A stretch of DNA of 64,000 nt from Enterobacter ludwigii (GCF_001750725.1 NZ_CP017279.1:930001-994000); one strand, 5' to 3'; shown: positions 21,384-32,257, numbered from the stretch's first letter. Notes: a model not told the origin generated them from the letters alone. Numbers and translations are program-made.

Positions 21384-22319
21384 ATGAAGCGAGTTGAGCG
21401 TATAGACAGGGTGGAACTCATGCGCACATTTGTTCGTATTGTGGAAAGCGGATCGCTATCTGGGGCGGCAAGACTGCTTGCGACGAGCCAGGCCACGGTG
21501 AGCCGCCGCCTTCAGTCTCTGGAAACGCTGCTGGGGGTACGGCTTTTATTGCGAACCACCCATGCAACAAAACTTACCGATGACGGCGAGCGCTGCTATC
21601 AACATGCCCGGCGGGTCATTGATAGCTGGCTGGCACTGGAAGATGAAATCGGCCAGACGGAGGACGAGCCGGTTGGGGTGTTACGGGTACGTGCACCGCA
21701 CGCCTTTGGGCAGGATCAGCTCCTGAGACCGTTAACGGAGTTTTTGCAGCGTTATCCTCAGCTGTCGGTGGAGTGGGTGCTCAACGATAAGTCGGTGGAT
21801 TTTCTGAGCGACAATCTGGATTGTGCTATTCGAGTTGGCGCAGAGGTGGATCCGGCAACCGTCTCCGTGCTGCTGGCGGAAGTGCCACGCTGTGTGGTGG
21901 CTTCGCCTGCGCTGCTGGACCAGTTTGCGCCGGTTCACACACCGGAGGATCTGCAGGCGCTGCCCTGGATTGCCATCAGCACGTTCTATCAGCGACATGT
22001 GGAGTTGTGGGATGATCTTTCACAAGTAAAACGCATCTCCATTGCGCCACGGCTAAGCACGGATAGCCTGCATGTTGCGCGCAATACCGCCCTGACAGGG
22101 TTAGGGGTGGCGATGGTTTCAAGCTGGACGGTCAAGCAGGATATCCAGGAAGGGCGCTTAGTGCATTTGCTTCCACAGTGGCAGCCCGCCGCGCTCCCGG
22201 TTCATCTGGTTTATCCGTGGTCGCGTTATTATCCGGCGCGTTTACGCCGTTTTCTGGAGATGATGAAGAGGGTGATGCCGGACATTGCGGGTATGAGAAA
22301 GCCGGCACGCGAGCAATAA
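21384..22319 (+). CDS. LysR-family transcriptional regulator
   Basis: This is a 311-residue LysR-type regulator. The N-terminal winged helix (about residues 10-68) has the standard pattern RIVESGSLSGAARLLATSQATVSRRLQSLETLLGVRLLLRTTHATKLTDDG. The C-terminal part (about 95-300) is the two-lobed effector domain, with VGVLRVRAPHAFGQ, LDCAIRVGAEVDPATVSV and HVARNTALTGLGVAMVSSW, the layout of the AaeR/CrgA-like group. The start was set at 21384, after AGGGA; 21381 is equally in frame, and further upstream starts run through the operator and MFS promoter. It probably regulates the divergent exporter and itself; the effector is unknown. Confidence 0.87.
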   Translation: MKRVERIDRVELMRTFVRIVESGSLSGAARLLATSQATVSRRLQSLETLLGVRLLLRTTHATKLTDDGERCYQHARRVIDSWLALEDEIGQTEDEPVGVLRVRAPHAFGQDQLLRPLTEFLQRYPQLSVEWVLNDKSVDFLSDNLDCAIRVGAEVDPATVSVLLAEVPRCVVASPALLDQFAPVHTPEDLQALPWIAISTFYQRHVELWDDLSQVKRISIAPRLSTDSLHVARNTALTGLGVAMVSSWTVKQDIQEGRLVHLLPQWQPAALPVHLVYPWSRYYPARLRRFLEMMKRVMPDIAGMRKPAREQ

Positions 22320-22320
22320 A

Positions 22321-22347
22321 AAAGCCGACCCGAAGGTCGGCTTTTTA
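22321..22347. terminator. Bidirectional terminator between lysR and rne
   Basis: AGCCGACC-CGAA-GGTCGGCT stem-loop flanked by As on the left and Ts on the right, between two convergent stops. It can end both transcripts. Confidence 0.9.
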
Positions 22348-22359
22348 CGCTATGTGTCG

Positions 22360-25300
22360 TTACTCAACAGACTGCGGACGGGTAGCCGGTGCTGTCGCCT
22401 GATGCGTTGCACTGTGGCCACCGGCAGAGCCTTTACCGTCAAAGTTGAACGCAGGGCGGACCCAGTCACTGTGACGCGGCGCTTCCGGCACATATTCCGG
22501 CGCTGGTGCGCGAGTCATCGGGGCTGTCGCAACGTGAGCAGGGGCCGGAGCTGTGATTACCGGCTCGGCTTTCACTTCTGGCTCTTCTGCTTTCGCGGCT
22601 TCACGCACCGGTTCGACGTCAATTTCAACGTCCTGAACCACGTCTTCAGTCACGGTTTCGACAACCACGTCCGGGGTCTCTTCTACCGCTGCTGCTGGCT
22701 GAACCTCAGCAACAACGTCTTCAGCGACCACGGTGTCTTCCTCAGCAATAAGCTGCGGTGCGGCGTCAACCGGCGCGGCAATCACTTCAGGGTGCGTGGT
22801 TTCAACGTCTACTGCATGAGGCGCTTCTGACTCAACGGCCTGTGGCTCAACCACGATAGCGGCTTCATTTACCGCTTCTTCAGTTGCGGCTACCGGGGCA
22901 ATCACCTCTTCGGTGACAGCCTGTTCTTCCACAACCTGCTCCTGACGAGCAACCGGGTAGCGGATCCAGACTTTACCGGATGCCATTTCAGGAGACGCGC
23001 ACGCCACGGTTAATGGCATTGGCGACTGTGTCGGGTAACGCTCATCGCGATAACGACGACGACGTTGACCGCTGACGCGCAGGTGACGCGGAGAGCGGCG
23101 TGAACGACGTGGCATACCCGCGTTATCACGGCCTTCACCGTTATCGTCTTGCTCAGCGTTGCTTTCGACGACGGCCGGCAGATCCACTTTCGCCAGTTGA
23201 GTGCCTGGTGCAGTGTCACTTGCTTCTGCAGGGATGATGACGGTCTCTTCCACCGGCAGGGCGCCTACACGCACTTTCTGTGACAGCTGGCGCTGCTTAC
23301 GACGCGGCATAACCTGAGTACGTTCTTCCTGCTCGCTTTCCTGTTGTTCAACAGGCTCTTCGCGGTTCAGGTTTTTGACTTCCTGCTGCGCCTGGCGCTT
23401 CTCGTCGTTACGACGACGGCTACGCTCACGGCGTGGCTGCTGCTCGTCGCGCTGTTTGCTCTTCTCAGACTCATCGCCCGCCTGCTGGCGAATTTCACGA
23501 TCTTCAACATTCTGCGGTTGCTTCTCGCGACGGTTGCGACGGTTGTCTTCGCGTTGCTCACGACCCTCATTATTGTCCGAACGGTTGTCACGGCGTTCGT
23601 TACGGTCATTACGATCGTTACGGTCACGGCGGTTGTTCTGACGTTTACGACGGTCCTGCTGACGTTCAGGTTTCGCTTCTTTCGGTGCTTCTTTCGGTTG
23701 CTCAGGCTGCTGGACTTCTTCGCCTGCAAACATCTTCTTCAGCGCACCGAAGAGGCGGCTCAGCAGACCCGGTTGTTCTGGCTGGGCTTTGACCGCAACG
23801 GCTTCTGGTTTTTGCGCAACCGGTTTGGTCACAGGTTTTTCCAGCGCCGTTTCTGGCGGAGCTTCAGGCATGATGAAGGTCGCTAAGGCTGGCTGCTCTG
23901 GCAGTTTGCGCTCGGCAGGTTCTTCATCGGAAGGCAGCGCCATCTCTTCTTCATGCAGCTTAGGCAGCAGATAGCTGAGCGTGCTGGTCTCTTCACCCTT
24001 ACGGACACGCAGCACGTGGTAGTGCGGAGTTTCCATCTGATCGTTAGGTACGATGATGCAGCGAACATCGCCCTGGCGTGATTCAATTGCGCTGACGGCT
24101 GCACGTTTTTCGTTCAGCAGGTAGGACGCAATTGGCACGGGAACAATGGCATGAACCTCTTTGGTGTTCTCTTTCAGCGCTTCTTCTTCAATCAGACGCA
24201 GAATAGAGAGGGACAGAGATTCGTTATCACGAACGGTACCGGTACCGGAGCAGCGCGGACAGACGTGATGGCTGGATTCACCGAGTGAAGGGCTCAGACG
24301 CTGACGGGACATCTCCAGCAAGCCGAAGCGTGAGATATGGCTAATCTGGATACGAGCACGATCCTGACGTACCGCTTCGCGCAGACGGTTTTCAACCGCA
24401 CGCTGGTGGCGCACCGGGGTCATGTCGATAAAGTCGATAACAATCAGACCACCCAGGTCACGCAGGCGGAGCTGGCGGGCGATTTCATCAGCGGCTTCAA
24501 GGTTGGTGTTGAAGGCGGTCTCTTCGATATCACCGCCGCGCGTAGCACGTGCGGAGTTGATGTCGATGGCGGTGAGCGCTTCGGTCGTATCAATAACGAT
24601 AGAACCACCGGATGGCAGACGCACTTCACGCTGGAAAGCGGATTCAATCTGCGATTCGATCTGATAATGGCTGAACAGCGGGATTTCACCGGTGTACAGT
24701 TTGATTTTGCTGGTGAAATCCGGACGACCCAGCGCAGCAATGTGCTGGCGCGCCAGCTCAAGCACTTTCGGATTATCGATCAGAATCTCACCGATGTCCT
24801 GACGCAGGTAGTCACGGAAGGCACGCACAATCACGTTGCTTTCCTGGTGAATCAGGAACGGCGCTGCGCGGCTTTCTGCCGCTTTCTGGATTGCTTCCCA
24901 GTGCTTCAGACGGAAGCTTAAGTCCCACTGCAGCGCTTCGGCAGATTTGCCGACGCCTGCGGTACGCACGATAAGTCCCATACCGTCAGGCAGCTCAAGA
25001 CTTGCCAGCGCTTCTTTCAGCTCGGTACGGTCATCACCTTCGATGCGGCGAGAGATACCACCGGCGCGCGGGTTGTTTGGCATCAGAACCAGGTAACTTC
25101 CCGCAAGACTGATAAAGGTGGTCAGTGCGGCACCTTTGTTGCCACGCTCTTCTTTATCAATCTGAACAATGACTTCCTGACCTTCACGCAACACATCTTT
25201 GATGTTTGGGCGGCCATGGGAGTTATAGTTTGCAGGGAAATATTCGCGGGCGATTTCTTTCAGAGGGAGGAAACCGTGACGCTCAGCACCGTAATCGACA

Positions 25301-25470
25301 AATGCAGCTTCAAGGCTTGGTTCAATGCGGGTGATTTTACCTTTGTAAATGTTCGCTTTTTTCTGTTCGTGTCCAGGACTTTCGATATCCAGATCGTACA
25401 GGCGCTGCCCATCCACAAGGGCGACACGCAACTCTTCTTGCTGAGTTGCGTTGATTAACATTCTTTTCAT
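22360..25470 (-). CDS. rne: Ribonuclease E
   Basis: RNase E is the essential endoribonuclease for mRNA decay and rRNA/tRNA processing and the scaffold of the degradosome. The N-terminal catalytic half (1-about 520) is nearly identical to E. coli: S1 domain (about 38-120), catalytic Asp in TAIDINS (about 303) and VIDFIDM (about 346), and the zinc-link CPRCSGTG (about 404-411). A membrane-binding helix follows ([18 protein letters not shown]). The C-terminal half is Arg- then Pro/Glu/Val-rich and diverged, yet keeps [20 protein letters not shown] and the PNPase-binding end [12 protein letters not shown]. It has 1036 residues (E. coli 1061), the loss lying in the disordered scaffold. A long leader suggests autoregulation. 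Confidence 0.98.
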   Translation of the reverse strand: MKRMLINATQQEELRVALVDGQRLYDLDIESPGHEQKKANIYKGKITRIEPSLEAAFVDYGAERHGFLPLKEIAREYFPANYNSHGRPNIKDVLREGQEVIVQIDKEERGNKGAALTTFISLAGSYLVLMPNNPRAGGISRRIEGDDRTELKEALASLELPDGMGLIVRTAGVGKSAEALQWDLSFRLKHWEAIQKAAESRAAPFLIHQESNVIVRAFRDYLRQDIGEILIDNPKVLELARQHIAALGRPDFTSKIKLYTGEIPLFSHYQIESQIESAFQREVRLPSGGSIVIDTTEALTAIDINSARATRGGDIEETAFNTNLEAADEIARQLRLRDLGGLIVIDFIDMTPVRHQRAVENRLREAVRQDRARIQISHISRFGLLEMSRQRLSPSLGESSHHVCPRCSGTGTVRDNESLSLSILRLIEEEALKENTKEVHAIVPVPIASYLLNEKRAAVSAIESRQGDVRCIIVPNDQMETPHYHVLRVRKGEETSTLSYLLPKLHEEEMALPSDEEPAERKLPEQPALATFIMPEAPPETALEKPVTKPVAQKPEAVAVKAQPEQPGLLSRLFGALKKMFAGEEVQQPEQPKEAPKEAKPERQQDRRKRQNNRRDRNDRNDRNERRDNRSDNNEGREQREDNRRNRREKQPQNVEDREIRQQAGDESEKSKQRDEQQPRRERSRRRNDEKRQAQQEVKNLNREEPVEQQESEQEERTQVMPRRKQRQLSQKVRVGALPVEETVIIPAEASDTAPGTQLAKVDLPAVVESNAEQDDNGEGRDNAGMPRRSRRSPRHLRVSGQRRRRYRDERYPTQSPMPLTVACASPEMASGKVWIRYPVARQEQVVEEQAVTEEVIAPVAATEEAVNEAAIVVEPQAVESEAPHAVDVETTHPEVIAAPVDAAPQLIAEEDTVVAEDVVAEVQPAAAVEETPDVVVETVTEDVVQDVEIDVEPVREAAKAEEPEVKAEPVITAPAPAHVATAPMTRAPAPEYVPEAPRHSDWVRPAFNFDGKGSAGGHSATHQATAPATRPQSVE

Positions 25471-25830
25471 CGTAACTTACTCGTTATTCTTACATTGACG
25501 ACAAAGCTGCGGGCAAGGTGACGCTTTCCGGGGTATGAACCGATGGCCTCGTGTCTATTCACGTCGCCAACCTCACGGTTGTCGCTCGCTTAAGAGGCGC
25601 AGAGTGTCGGTTGCCTGTATTTCATACGGAAACACAGCGCAATTATCAGGGGAATTGCCTGGGTAGAACTCTCCAGAGAACAATCCTTATACCGGGAAGT
25701 ACTGCAACCCGCAGCCCGCTAACTGCCTGAAAGATCAATACGTCTTACGCCATTGCTGCGTGGATGATCGGTCAGACAAAATTGGTCATTCCGTCGAGAT
25801 CCTTACTTAACCAGGATTTAACACGGAAAA
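25471..25830 (-). promoter_or_regulatory. Long 5' leader of rne (autoregulatory region)
   Basis: From the predicted start near 25830 to the ATG at 25470 the leader is about 360 nt, essentially the same as the 361-nt E. coli rne leader, through which RNase E feeds back on its own mRNA. The stretch has several self-complementary segments and no convincing ORF. The feedback role is inferred from the E. coli system. Confidence 0.7.
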
Positions 25831-25837
25831 CGAGTTC

Positions 25838-25867
25838 ATTATTCCACTGCTCGCCGGGTTATAGCAA
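25838..25867 (-). promoter_or_regulatory. Main promoter of rne
   Basis: Read leftward: -35 TTGCTA (25867-25862), 18-bp spacer, -10 AATAAT (25843-25838). This position reproduces the E. coli leader length. The rest of the gap to rluC (25868-26042) must hold the rluC promoter, but I see no strong match. Confidence 0.65.
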
Positions 25868-26042
25868 GATGACTTTTACCAATTATCACCCGGTTACTCA
25901 CAGTTTCTTCACTTCAAGGTGGTGATTGGTTTAATAACCACCAAATCGATTGCGTGAAACAGGGGACAGGCCGGATAAAAGTAAATATAAGCATAGAAAA
26001 ATGAGTGGCGCTAATGGCTGACGATATTTAGAATCGCCAACC

Positions 26043-26990
26043 ATGAAAACAGAGACTCCAGCCGTAAAAATGGTTGCCATCGCGGAAGACGACGCGGGGC
26101 AACGTATCGATAACTTTTTGCGTACCCAACTCAAAGGCGTGCCAAAGAGCATGATTTACCGCATCCTGCGCAAGGGTGAAGTGCGGGTTAACAAAAAACG
26201 CGTGAAGCCTGAGTACAAACTCGAAGCCGGTGATGAAGTGCGTATCCCGCCGGTCCGTGTTGCGGAACGCGAAGAAGAGGTCGTTTCACCCAGGTTGCAG
26301 AAAGTGGCCGCCCTGAGTGACGTTATCCTTTATGAGGATGATCATATCCTGGTGCTGAATAAACCGTCAGGTACCGCTGTCCATGGCGGGAGTGGTCTCA
26401 GCTTTGGCGTGATTGAAGGCCTGCGTGCGCTGCGCCCTGAAGCCCGTTTCCTTGAACTGGTTCACCGTCTCGATCGCGATACCTCCGGCGTGCTACTGGT
26501 CGCAAAAAAACGTTCTGCCCTGCGTTCCCTGCATGAGCAGCTGCGTGAAAAAGGGATGCAGAAGGATTATCTGGCGCTGGTTCGCGGCCACTGGCAGTCC
26601 CACGTTAAGGCGGTGCAGGCACCTTTGCTGAAGAATATTTTGCAAAGCGGTGAGCGCATTGTCCGTGTGAATCAGGAAGGGAAGCCGTCTGAGACGCGTT
26701 TCAAAGTGGAAGAGCGCTATGCGTTCGCCACGCTGGTGCGCTGCAGCCCGGTAACCGGCCGTACCCACCAGATCCGCGTACATACGCAGTATGCCGGTCA
26801 TCCGATCGCATTTGATGACCGCTATGGCGACAGGGAGTTTGATAAGCAACTGGCGGGCACCGGGTTGTCACGCCTGTTCCTTCATGCGGCGGCACTGACG
26901 TTCACTCACCCGAATACCGGCGAAACAATCCGCATTGAAGCCCCCCTTGATGAGCAGTTAAAACGCTGCCTGAAGGTGCTGCGCGGCTGA
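26043..26990 (+). CDS. rluC: 23S rRNA pseudouridine(955/2504/2580) synthase
   Basis: RluC makes pseudouridine at 955, 2504 and 2580 of 23S rRNA (E. coli numbering), near the peptidyl transferase centre. It has 315 residues (E. coli 319). An N-terminal S4 RNA-binding domain (about 20-85, QRIDNFLRTQLKGVPKSMIYRILRKGEVRVN) precedes the RluA-type catalytic domain with the active-site Asp in VHRLDRDTSGVLLVAK and the C-terminal GRTHQIRVHTQYAGHPI. A four-residue deletion relative to E. coli falls in the loop before LSRLFLHAAAL. It is divergent from rne and convergent with yceF. Confidence 0.97.
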   Translation: MKTETPAVKMVAIAEDDAGQRIDNFLRTQLKGVPKSMIYRILRKGEVRVNKKRVKPEYKLEAGDEVRIPPVRVAEREEEVVSPRLQKVAALSDVILYEDDHILVLNKPSGTAVHGGSGLSFGVIEGLRALRPEARFLELVHRLDRDTSGVLLVAKKRSALRSLHEQLREKGMQKDYLALVRGHWQSHVKAVQAPLLKNILQSGERIVRVNQEGKPSETRFKVEERYAFATLVRCSPVTGRTHQIRVHTQYAGHPIAFDDRYGDREFDKQLAGTGLSRLFLHAAALTFTHPNTGETIRIEAPLDEQLKRCLKVLRG

Positions 26991-26999
26991 TTTGGCTGG

Positions 27000-27035
27000 C
27001 ACTTACCGGCCTGAGGTCTCCCAGACCGGTAAGTG
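27000..27035. terminator. Palindrome between convergent rluC and yceF
   Basis: Perfect 10-bp arms CACTTACCGG / CCGGTAAGTG with a 16-base loop. No T run on either side, so it is a transcript-end hairpin (decay block or factor-dependent stop) rather than a classic terminator. Confidence 0.5.
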
Positions 27036-27053
27036 ATGCATCACCCGTAACAC

Positions 27054-27638
27054 TCACATCTTCAGCGGATTACACTCCTCGCGTCTGAGCATCTGGCACA
27101 ATGCTATCAGCGGCAACCCGACCAGCGTGTTCGGGTCACGTCCGTCCAGCTTGTCGAACAGGGCAATCCCCAGACCTTCACTTTTGAAGCTTCCGGCGCA
27201 ATTGAGCGGTCGCTCCCGACGCACATAGTCGGCGATTTCCTGCTCGCTAAGATGGCGAAAATGGACGTCGAAAGGTTCGCATTCGGTTTGCAGGTGACCC
27301 GAGGCGGAGTTGTAGAGTGCCAGACCCGTATAAAAGGTGACGATATTGCCCCGCGCTTGCATAAGCTGCTGGCAGGCATTCGCTTCAGTGTGCGGCTTTC
27401 CGGTGATAACACCGTCCAGCACACAAACCTGATCGGAGCCTATAATCAAATGCGAAGGGTAGCGTGCGGCAAGTGATTGCGCTTTCTCCTTCGCAAGACG
27501 GGTGACCAGGTGACGCGGTGATTCGCCCGGCTGCGGCGTCTCGTCAACTTCCGGCGCCGCGCATTCAAACGGGATCCCGAGCTTTTCCAGCAACATTCGG
27601 CGGTAGGGTGAGGTGGAGGCAAGAACGAGATTTGGCAT
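27054..27638 (-). CDS. yceF: 7-methyl-GTP pyrophosphatase (Maf family)
   Basis: YceF is a Maf/YhdE-superfamily nucleotide pyrophosphatase; the E. coli protein hydrolyses m7GTP to m7GMP and pyrophosphate, a house-cleaning role. It has 194 residues, as in E. coli. The signature [20 protein letters not shown] (about 6-25), PEVDETP, the catalytic Asp in [13 protein letters not shown] and the metal/nucleotide region [13 protein letters not shown] are all present. The single gene lies between rluC (convergent) and yceD (divergent). Confidence 0.95.
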   Translation of the reverse strand: MPNLVLASTSPYRRMLLEKLGIPFECAAPEVDETPQPGESPRHLVTRLAKEKAQSLAARYPSHLIIGSDQVCVLDGVITGKPHTEANACQQLMQARGNIVTFYTGLALYNSASGHLQTECEPFDVHFRHLSEQEIADYVRRERPLNCAGSFKSEGLGIALFDKLDGRDPNTLVGLPLIALCQMLRREECNPLKM

Positions 27639-27740
27639 ATTTTTATCACCAGATATAGCGTATCGATGCCAGCCATTTTAAACTACAGGCCGCAATGTGT
27701 GCGAATAATTGGCAAAAGGCAGCTGTGGTTGCCTTTTTCT

Positions 27741-28300
<560 letters not shown>

Positions 28301-28304
28301 TTGA

Positions 28305-28490
<186 letters not shown>

Positions 28491-28543
28491 TCACGCGTCA
28501 GCGTGATTAGGCTTAGTGAGGATTTCCCCGTGCAAACGGGGAA
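28491..28543 (+). promoter_or_regulatory. Two RNA hairpins in the rpmF-plsX gap
   Basis: TCACGC-GTCA-GCGTGA (28491-28506) starts right at the rpmF stop. A second hairpin, TTCCCCGT-GCAA-ACGGGGAA (28524-28543), has an 8-bp stem capped by a GNRA tetraloop. No T run follows, so they look like processing or stability elements of a polycistronic RNA rather than terminators. Confidence 0.6.
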
Positions 28544-28570
28544 TTTACCGAACCAGGCTGTGACGATACC

Positions 28571-29605
28571 TTGACACGTCTAACCCTGGCGTTAGATGTC
28601 ATGGGAGGGGATTTTGGCCCTTCCGTGACAGTGCCTGCAGCTTTGCAGGCACTGAATTCTAATTCGCAACTTACACTTCTTTTAGTCGGCAATCCCGACA
28701 CAATCACGCCATTACTTGCAAAAGCTGACTTCGAACAACGTTCGCGTCTGCAGATTATTCCTGCGCAGTCAGTTATTGCCAGTGATGCACGTCCATCGCA
28801 GGCGATTCGCAATAGCCGGGGCAGTTCTATGCGAATGGCGCTGGAGCTGGTGAAGGAAGGACGCGCGGAGGCTTGCGTCAGTGCGGGAAATACCGGCGCG
28901 CTGATGGGGCTATCGAAATTGTTGCTCAAACCTATTGAAGGTATTGAGCGTCCGGCGCTGGTGACGGTATTACCGCATCAGCAGAAGGGCAAGACCGTGG
29001 TGCTCGATTTGGGTGCTAACGTCGATTGTGATAGTACAATGCTGGCTCAGTTTGCCGTGATGGGGTCGGTGCTGGCAGAAGAAGTGGTCGGGATAAACAA
29101 TCCCCGTGTTGCGTTATTGAACATCGGTGAAGAAGAGACCAAAGGCCTGGACAGTATTCGCGAAGCTGCCGAATTGCTCAAACAGGTTCCCTCCATCAAC
29201 TATATTGGTTATCTCGAAGCCAATGAGTTGCTGACGGGGAAAACGGATGTTCTGGTGTGTGATGGCTTCACCGGGAACGTAACGTTGAAGACCATGGAAG
29301 GGGTCGTGCGAATGTTTCTCTCACTGCTTAAATCGCAGGGAGAAGGAAAAAAAAGCGCCTGGTGGTTGATTTTATTAAAGCGTTGGTTACAAAAAAGCCT
29401 GACGCGGCGATTCAGTCACCTCAACCCCGACCAGTATAATGGCGCCTGTCTGTTAGGATTGCGCGGCATTGTGATTAAGAGTCATGGTGCCGCCAATCAG
29501 CGAGCATTTACTGTCGCCATTGAACAGGCAGTGCAGGCGGTGCAGCGACAAGTCCCTCAGCGGATTGCCGCTCGCCTGGAATCTGTATTAGCTAAAAGTG
29601 ACTGA
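28571..29605 (+). CDS. plsX: Phosphate acyltransferase PlsX
   Basis: PlsX converts acyl-ACP to acyl-phosphate for phospholipid synthesis; in enterobacteria it works beside PlsB. It has 344 residues, starting at TTG: this gives the family N-terminus [14 protein letters not shown]. Further conserved blocks are [50 protein letters not shown] and [17 protein letters not shown]. The C-terminus ends after [10 protein letters not shown], about 12 residues shorter than E. coli PlsX, whose tail is not needed for the fold. fabH starts 6 bases later. Confidence 0.96.
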   Translation: MTRLTLALDVMGGDFGPSVTVPAALQALNSNSQLTLLLVGNPDTITPLLAKADFEQRSRLQIIPAQSVIASDARPSQAIRNSRGSSMRMALELVKEGRAEACVSAGNTGALMGLSKLLLKPIEGIERPALVTVLPHQQKGKTVVLDLGANVDCDSTMLAQFAVMGSVLAEEVVGINNPRVALLNIGEEETKGLDSIREAAELLKQVPSINYIGYLEANELLTGKTDVLVCDGFTGNVTLKTMEGVVRMFLSLLKSQGEGKKSAWWLILLKRWLQKSLTRRFSHLNPDQYNGACLLGLRGIVIKSHGAANQRAFTVAIEQAVQAVQRQVPQRIAARLESVLAKSD

Positions 29606-29611
29606 GCGTAC

Positions 29612-30565
29612 ATGTATACGAAGATTTTAGGTACCGGCAGCTACCTGCCAAAACACGTGCGTACCAACGCCGATCTTGAAAAAATGGTAGATACGTCTGA
29701 TGAGTGGATTGTCACGCGCACAGGTATCCGTGAACGTCGTATTGCCGCGCCAGACGAAACCGTTTCGACCATGGGTTACGAAGCCGCGCAGCGTGCTATC
29801 GAAATGGCGGGCATTGATAAAGATCAGATTGGCTTGATCGTGGTTGCCACGACCTCTGCCACGCATGCCTTCCCAAGCGCAGCGTGCCAGGTGCAAAACA
29901 TGCTCGGCATTAAAGGCTGCCCGGCATTTGACGTTGCCGCAGCGTGCGCAGGGTTCACCTATGCGCTGAGCGTTGCCGATCAGTATGTTAAATCCGGTGC
30001 CGTGAAATATGCGCTGGTCATCGGTGCTGACGTGCTGGCACGTACCTGCGATCCAACCGATCGTGGGACGATCATTATTTTTGGTGATGGTGCGGGCGCG
30101 GTACTGCTCGGTCAGTCCGAAGAGCCGGGAATCATCTCTACGCATCTGCATGCCGATGGCAGCTATGGCGAATTATTGACCCTGCCTAACGCCGATCGCG
30201 TTAATCCGGATAACGCTATTTACCTGACGATGGCCGGTAATGAGGTGTTCAAGGTGGCGGTGACTGAGCTTGCGCACATTGTCGATGAAACGCTGGAAGC
30301 GAATAACCTTGACCGCTCCGCACTCGACTGGCTGGTGCCGCATCAGGCGAACCTGCGCATCATCAGCGCGACCGCTAAAAAGCTGGGCATGTCGATGGAT
30401 AACGTTGTGGTGACGCTGGATCGTCACGGCAATACCTCTGCGGCGTCAGTACCGTGCGCATTTGATGAAGCTGTACGTGACGGACGAATCAAACGGGGCC
30501 AGTTGGTCTTGCTTGAAGCCTTTGGTGGCGGGTTCACCTGGGGTTCCGCGCTGGTTCGTTTCTAG
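29612..30565 (+). CDS. fabH: 3-oxoacyl-[ACP] synthase III
   Basis: FabH condenses acetyl-CoA with malonyl-ACP to start type II fatty acid synthesis. It has 317 residues, as in E. coli. The catalytic triad is present: Cys112 in [12 protein letters not shown], His in [11 protein letters not shown] (about 244) and Asn in [11 protein letters not shown] (about 274). The [14 protein letters not shown] segment with the CoA-binding Trp32 is intact. The cytoplasmic homodimer is encoded between plsX and fabD in the fab operon. Confidence 0.98.
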   Translation: MYTKILGTGSYLPKHVRTNADLEKMVDTSDEWIVTRTGIRERRIAAPDETVSTMGYEAAQRAIEMAGIDKDQIGLIVVATTSATHAFPSAACQVQNMLGIKGCPAFDVAAACAGFTYALSVADQYVKSGAVKYALVIGADVLARTCDPTDRGTIIIFGDGAGAVLLGQSEEPGIISTHLHADGSYGELLTLPNADRVNPDNAIYLTMAGNEVFKVAVTELAHIVDETLEANNLDRSALDWLVPHQANLRIISATAKKLGMSMDNVVVTLDRHGNTSAASVPCAFDEAVRDGRIKRGQLVLLEAFGGGFTWGSALVRF

Positions 30566-30580
30566 TATAAGGATTAAATA

Positions 30581-31510
30581 ATGACGCAATTTGCTTTTGT
30601 GTTCCCGGGCCAGGGTTCTCAGGCCGTTGGGATGTTGTCTGAAATGGCAGCAAAGTATCCGGTTATCGAAGAGACTTTCCGTGAAGCTTCCGCTGCGCTG
30701 GGTTATGATTTGTGGGCGCTGACCCAACAGGGACCGGCCGAAGAGCTGAACAAAACCTGGCAGACTCAGCCAGCGCTGTTGACGGCGTCCGTTGCGCTGT
30801 GGCGTGTCTGGCAGCAGCAGGGCGGTAAAGCGCCAGCGCTGCTCGCGGGCCATAGCCTGGGTGAATACTCTGCGCTGGTGTGTGCCGGTGTTATCGCGTT
30901 TGCTGACGCGGTGCGTCTGGTTGAACTGCGCGGTAAGTTCATGCAGGAAGCAGTACCTGAAGGCACCGGTGGCATGTCTGCTATCATCGGCCTCGATGAC
31001 GCTGCGATTGCAAAAGCGTGTGAAGAATCCGCTGAAGGTCAGGTGGTGTCTCCCGTTAACTTCAACTCGCCAGGCCAGGTGGTTATCGCCGGTCATAAAG
31101 ACGCGGTTGAACGTGCTGGTGCAGCCTGTAAAGCTGCAGGTGCGAAACGCGCTCTGCCGCTGCCCGTCAGCGTACCGTCCCACTGCGCACTGATGAAACC
31201 TGCTGCCGATAAACTGGCCGTTGAGCTTGAAAAAATTACTTTTAACACACCGACAATCTCCGTTGTGAACAACGTCGATGTGAAATGCGAAACCTCGCCG
31301 GACGCTATCCGTGATGCGCTGGTTCGCCAGCTCTACAGCCCGGTACAGTGGACCAAAACCGTTGAGTTTATGGCCTCTCAGGGCGTTGAGCATCTGTATG
31401 AAGTCGGCCCAGGTAAAGTCCTCACCGGTCTGACAAAACGTATTGTTGACACCCTGACTGCTTCGGCAATTAACGAGCCGGACGCGATGTCAGCGGCACT
31501 CTCGCAATAA
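30581..31510 (+). CDS. fabD: Malonyl-CoA:ACP transacylase
   Basis: FabD moves malonyl from CoA to ACP, supplying the extender unit. It has 309 residues, as in E. coli. The nucleophile Ser92 is in the GHSLGEYSALV elbow; the substrate Arg is in VELRGKFMQEAVPEG and the catalytic His in SVPSHCALMKPAADK. The oxyanion-hole Gln is in FVFPGQGSQAVGM. It lies 15 bases after fabH and 12 before fabG. Confidence 0.98.
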   Translation: MTQFAFVFPGQGSQAVGMLSEMAAKYPVIEETFREASAALGYDLWALTQQGPAEELNKTWQTQPALLTASVALWRVWQQQGGKAPALLAGHSLGEYSALVCAGVIAFADAVRLVELRGKFMQEAVPEGTGGMSAIIGLDDAAIAKACEESAEGQVVSPVNFNSPGQVVIAGHKDAVERAGAACKAAGAKRALPLPVSVPSHCALMKPAADKLAVELEKITFNTPTISVVNNVDVKCETSPDAIRDALVRQLYSPVQWTKTVEFMASQGVEHLYEVGPGKVLTGLTKRIVDTLTASAINEPDAMSAALSQ

Positions 31511-31522
31511 AAGAGGAATACC

Positions 31523-32257
31523 ATGAGTTTTGAAGGAAAAATTGCCCTGGTCACTGGCGCAAGCCGCGGTATCGGGCGTGCAATTGCTGAAACACTGGTT
31601 GCGCGCGGCGCGAAAGTGATTGGTACAGCAACCAGCGAGAATGGCGCTAAGGCCATCAGCGAGTATCTGGGTGCGAACGGTAAAGGTCTGGTTCTGAATG
31701 TGACCGAACCTGCATCTATCGAATCTGTTCTGGAAAATATTCGCGCAGAATTTGGCGAAGTGGATATTCTGGTAAATAATGCCGGGATCACTCGTGATAA
31801 CCTGTTAATGCGAATGAAAGACGACGAGTGGAACGATATCATCGAAACCAACCTGTCATCTGTATTCCGTCTGTCAAAAGCGGTAATGCGCGCTATGATG
31901 AAAAAGCGTCATGGTCGTATTATCACTGTCGGTTCTGTGGTTGGTACCATGGGAAATGCTGGTCAGGCTAACTACGCTGCGGCGAAAGCAGGTCTGATCG
32001 GTTTCAGTAAGTCGCTGGCACGTGAAGTTGCGTCCCGCGGTATTACTGTAAACGTTGTTGCTCCGGGCTTTATTGAAACGGACATGACGCGTGCGCTAAC
32101 TGATGAGCAGCGTGCGGGTACGCTGGCAGCTGTTCCAGCGGGCCGCTTAGGCGACCCTAAAGAAATTGCCAGCGCGGTTGCATTTTTAGCCTCTGACGAA
32201 GCGGGTTACATCACTGGTGAGACCCTCCACGTCAACGGCGGGATGTACATGGTTTAA
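31523..32257 (+). CDS. fabG: 3-oxoacyl-[ACP] reductase
   Basis: FabG reduces 3-oxoacyl-ACP with NADPH, the first reduction of each elongation cycle. It is a classical short-chain dehydrogenase of 244 residues, as in E. coli. Visible are the cofactor motif TGASRGIG (11-18), NNAG (86-89) and the catalytic Ser138, Tyr151 and Lys155 in GSVVGTMGNAGQANYAAAKAG. It functions as a tetramer in the cytoplasm. A 154-base gap with the acpP promoter follows. Confidence 0.98.
   Translation: MSFEGKIALVTGASRGIGRAIAETLVARGAKVIGTATSENGAKAISEYLGANGKGLVLNVTEPASIESVLENIRAEFGEVDILVNNAGITRDNLLMRMKDDEWNDIIETNLSSVFRLSKAVMRAMMKKRHGRIITVGSVVGTMGNAGQANYAAAKAGLIGFSKSLAREVASRGITVNVVAPGFIETDMTRALTDEQRAGTLAAVPAGRLGDPKEIASAVAFLASDEAGYITGETLHVNGGMYMV

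Noticed and set aside
23344..23886. Hydrophobic-looking plus-strand frame opposite the rne scaffold
   Set aside because: It is the antisense of Arg/Glu-rich codons, which read as Leu/Phe/Val; not a membrane protein gene.
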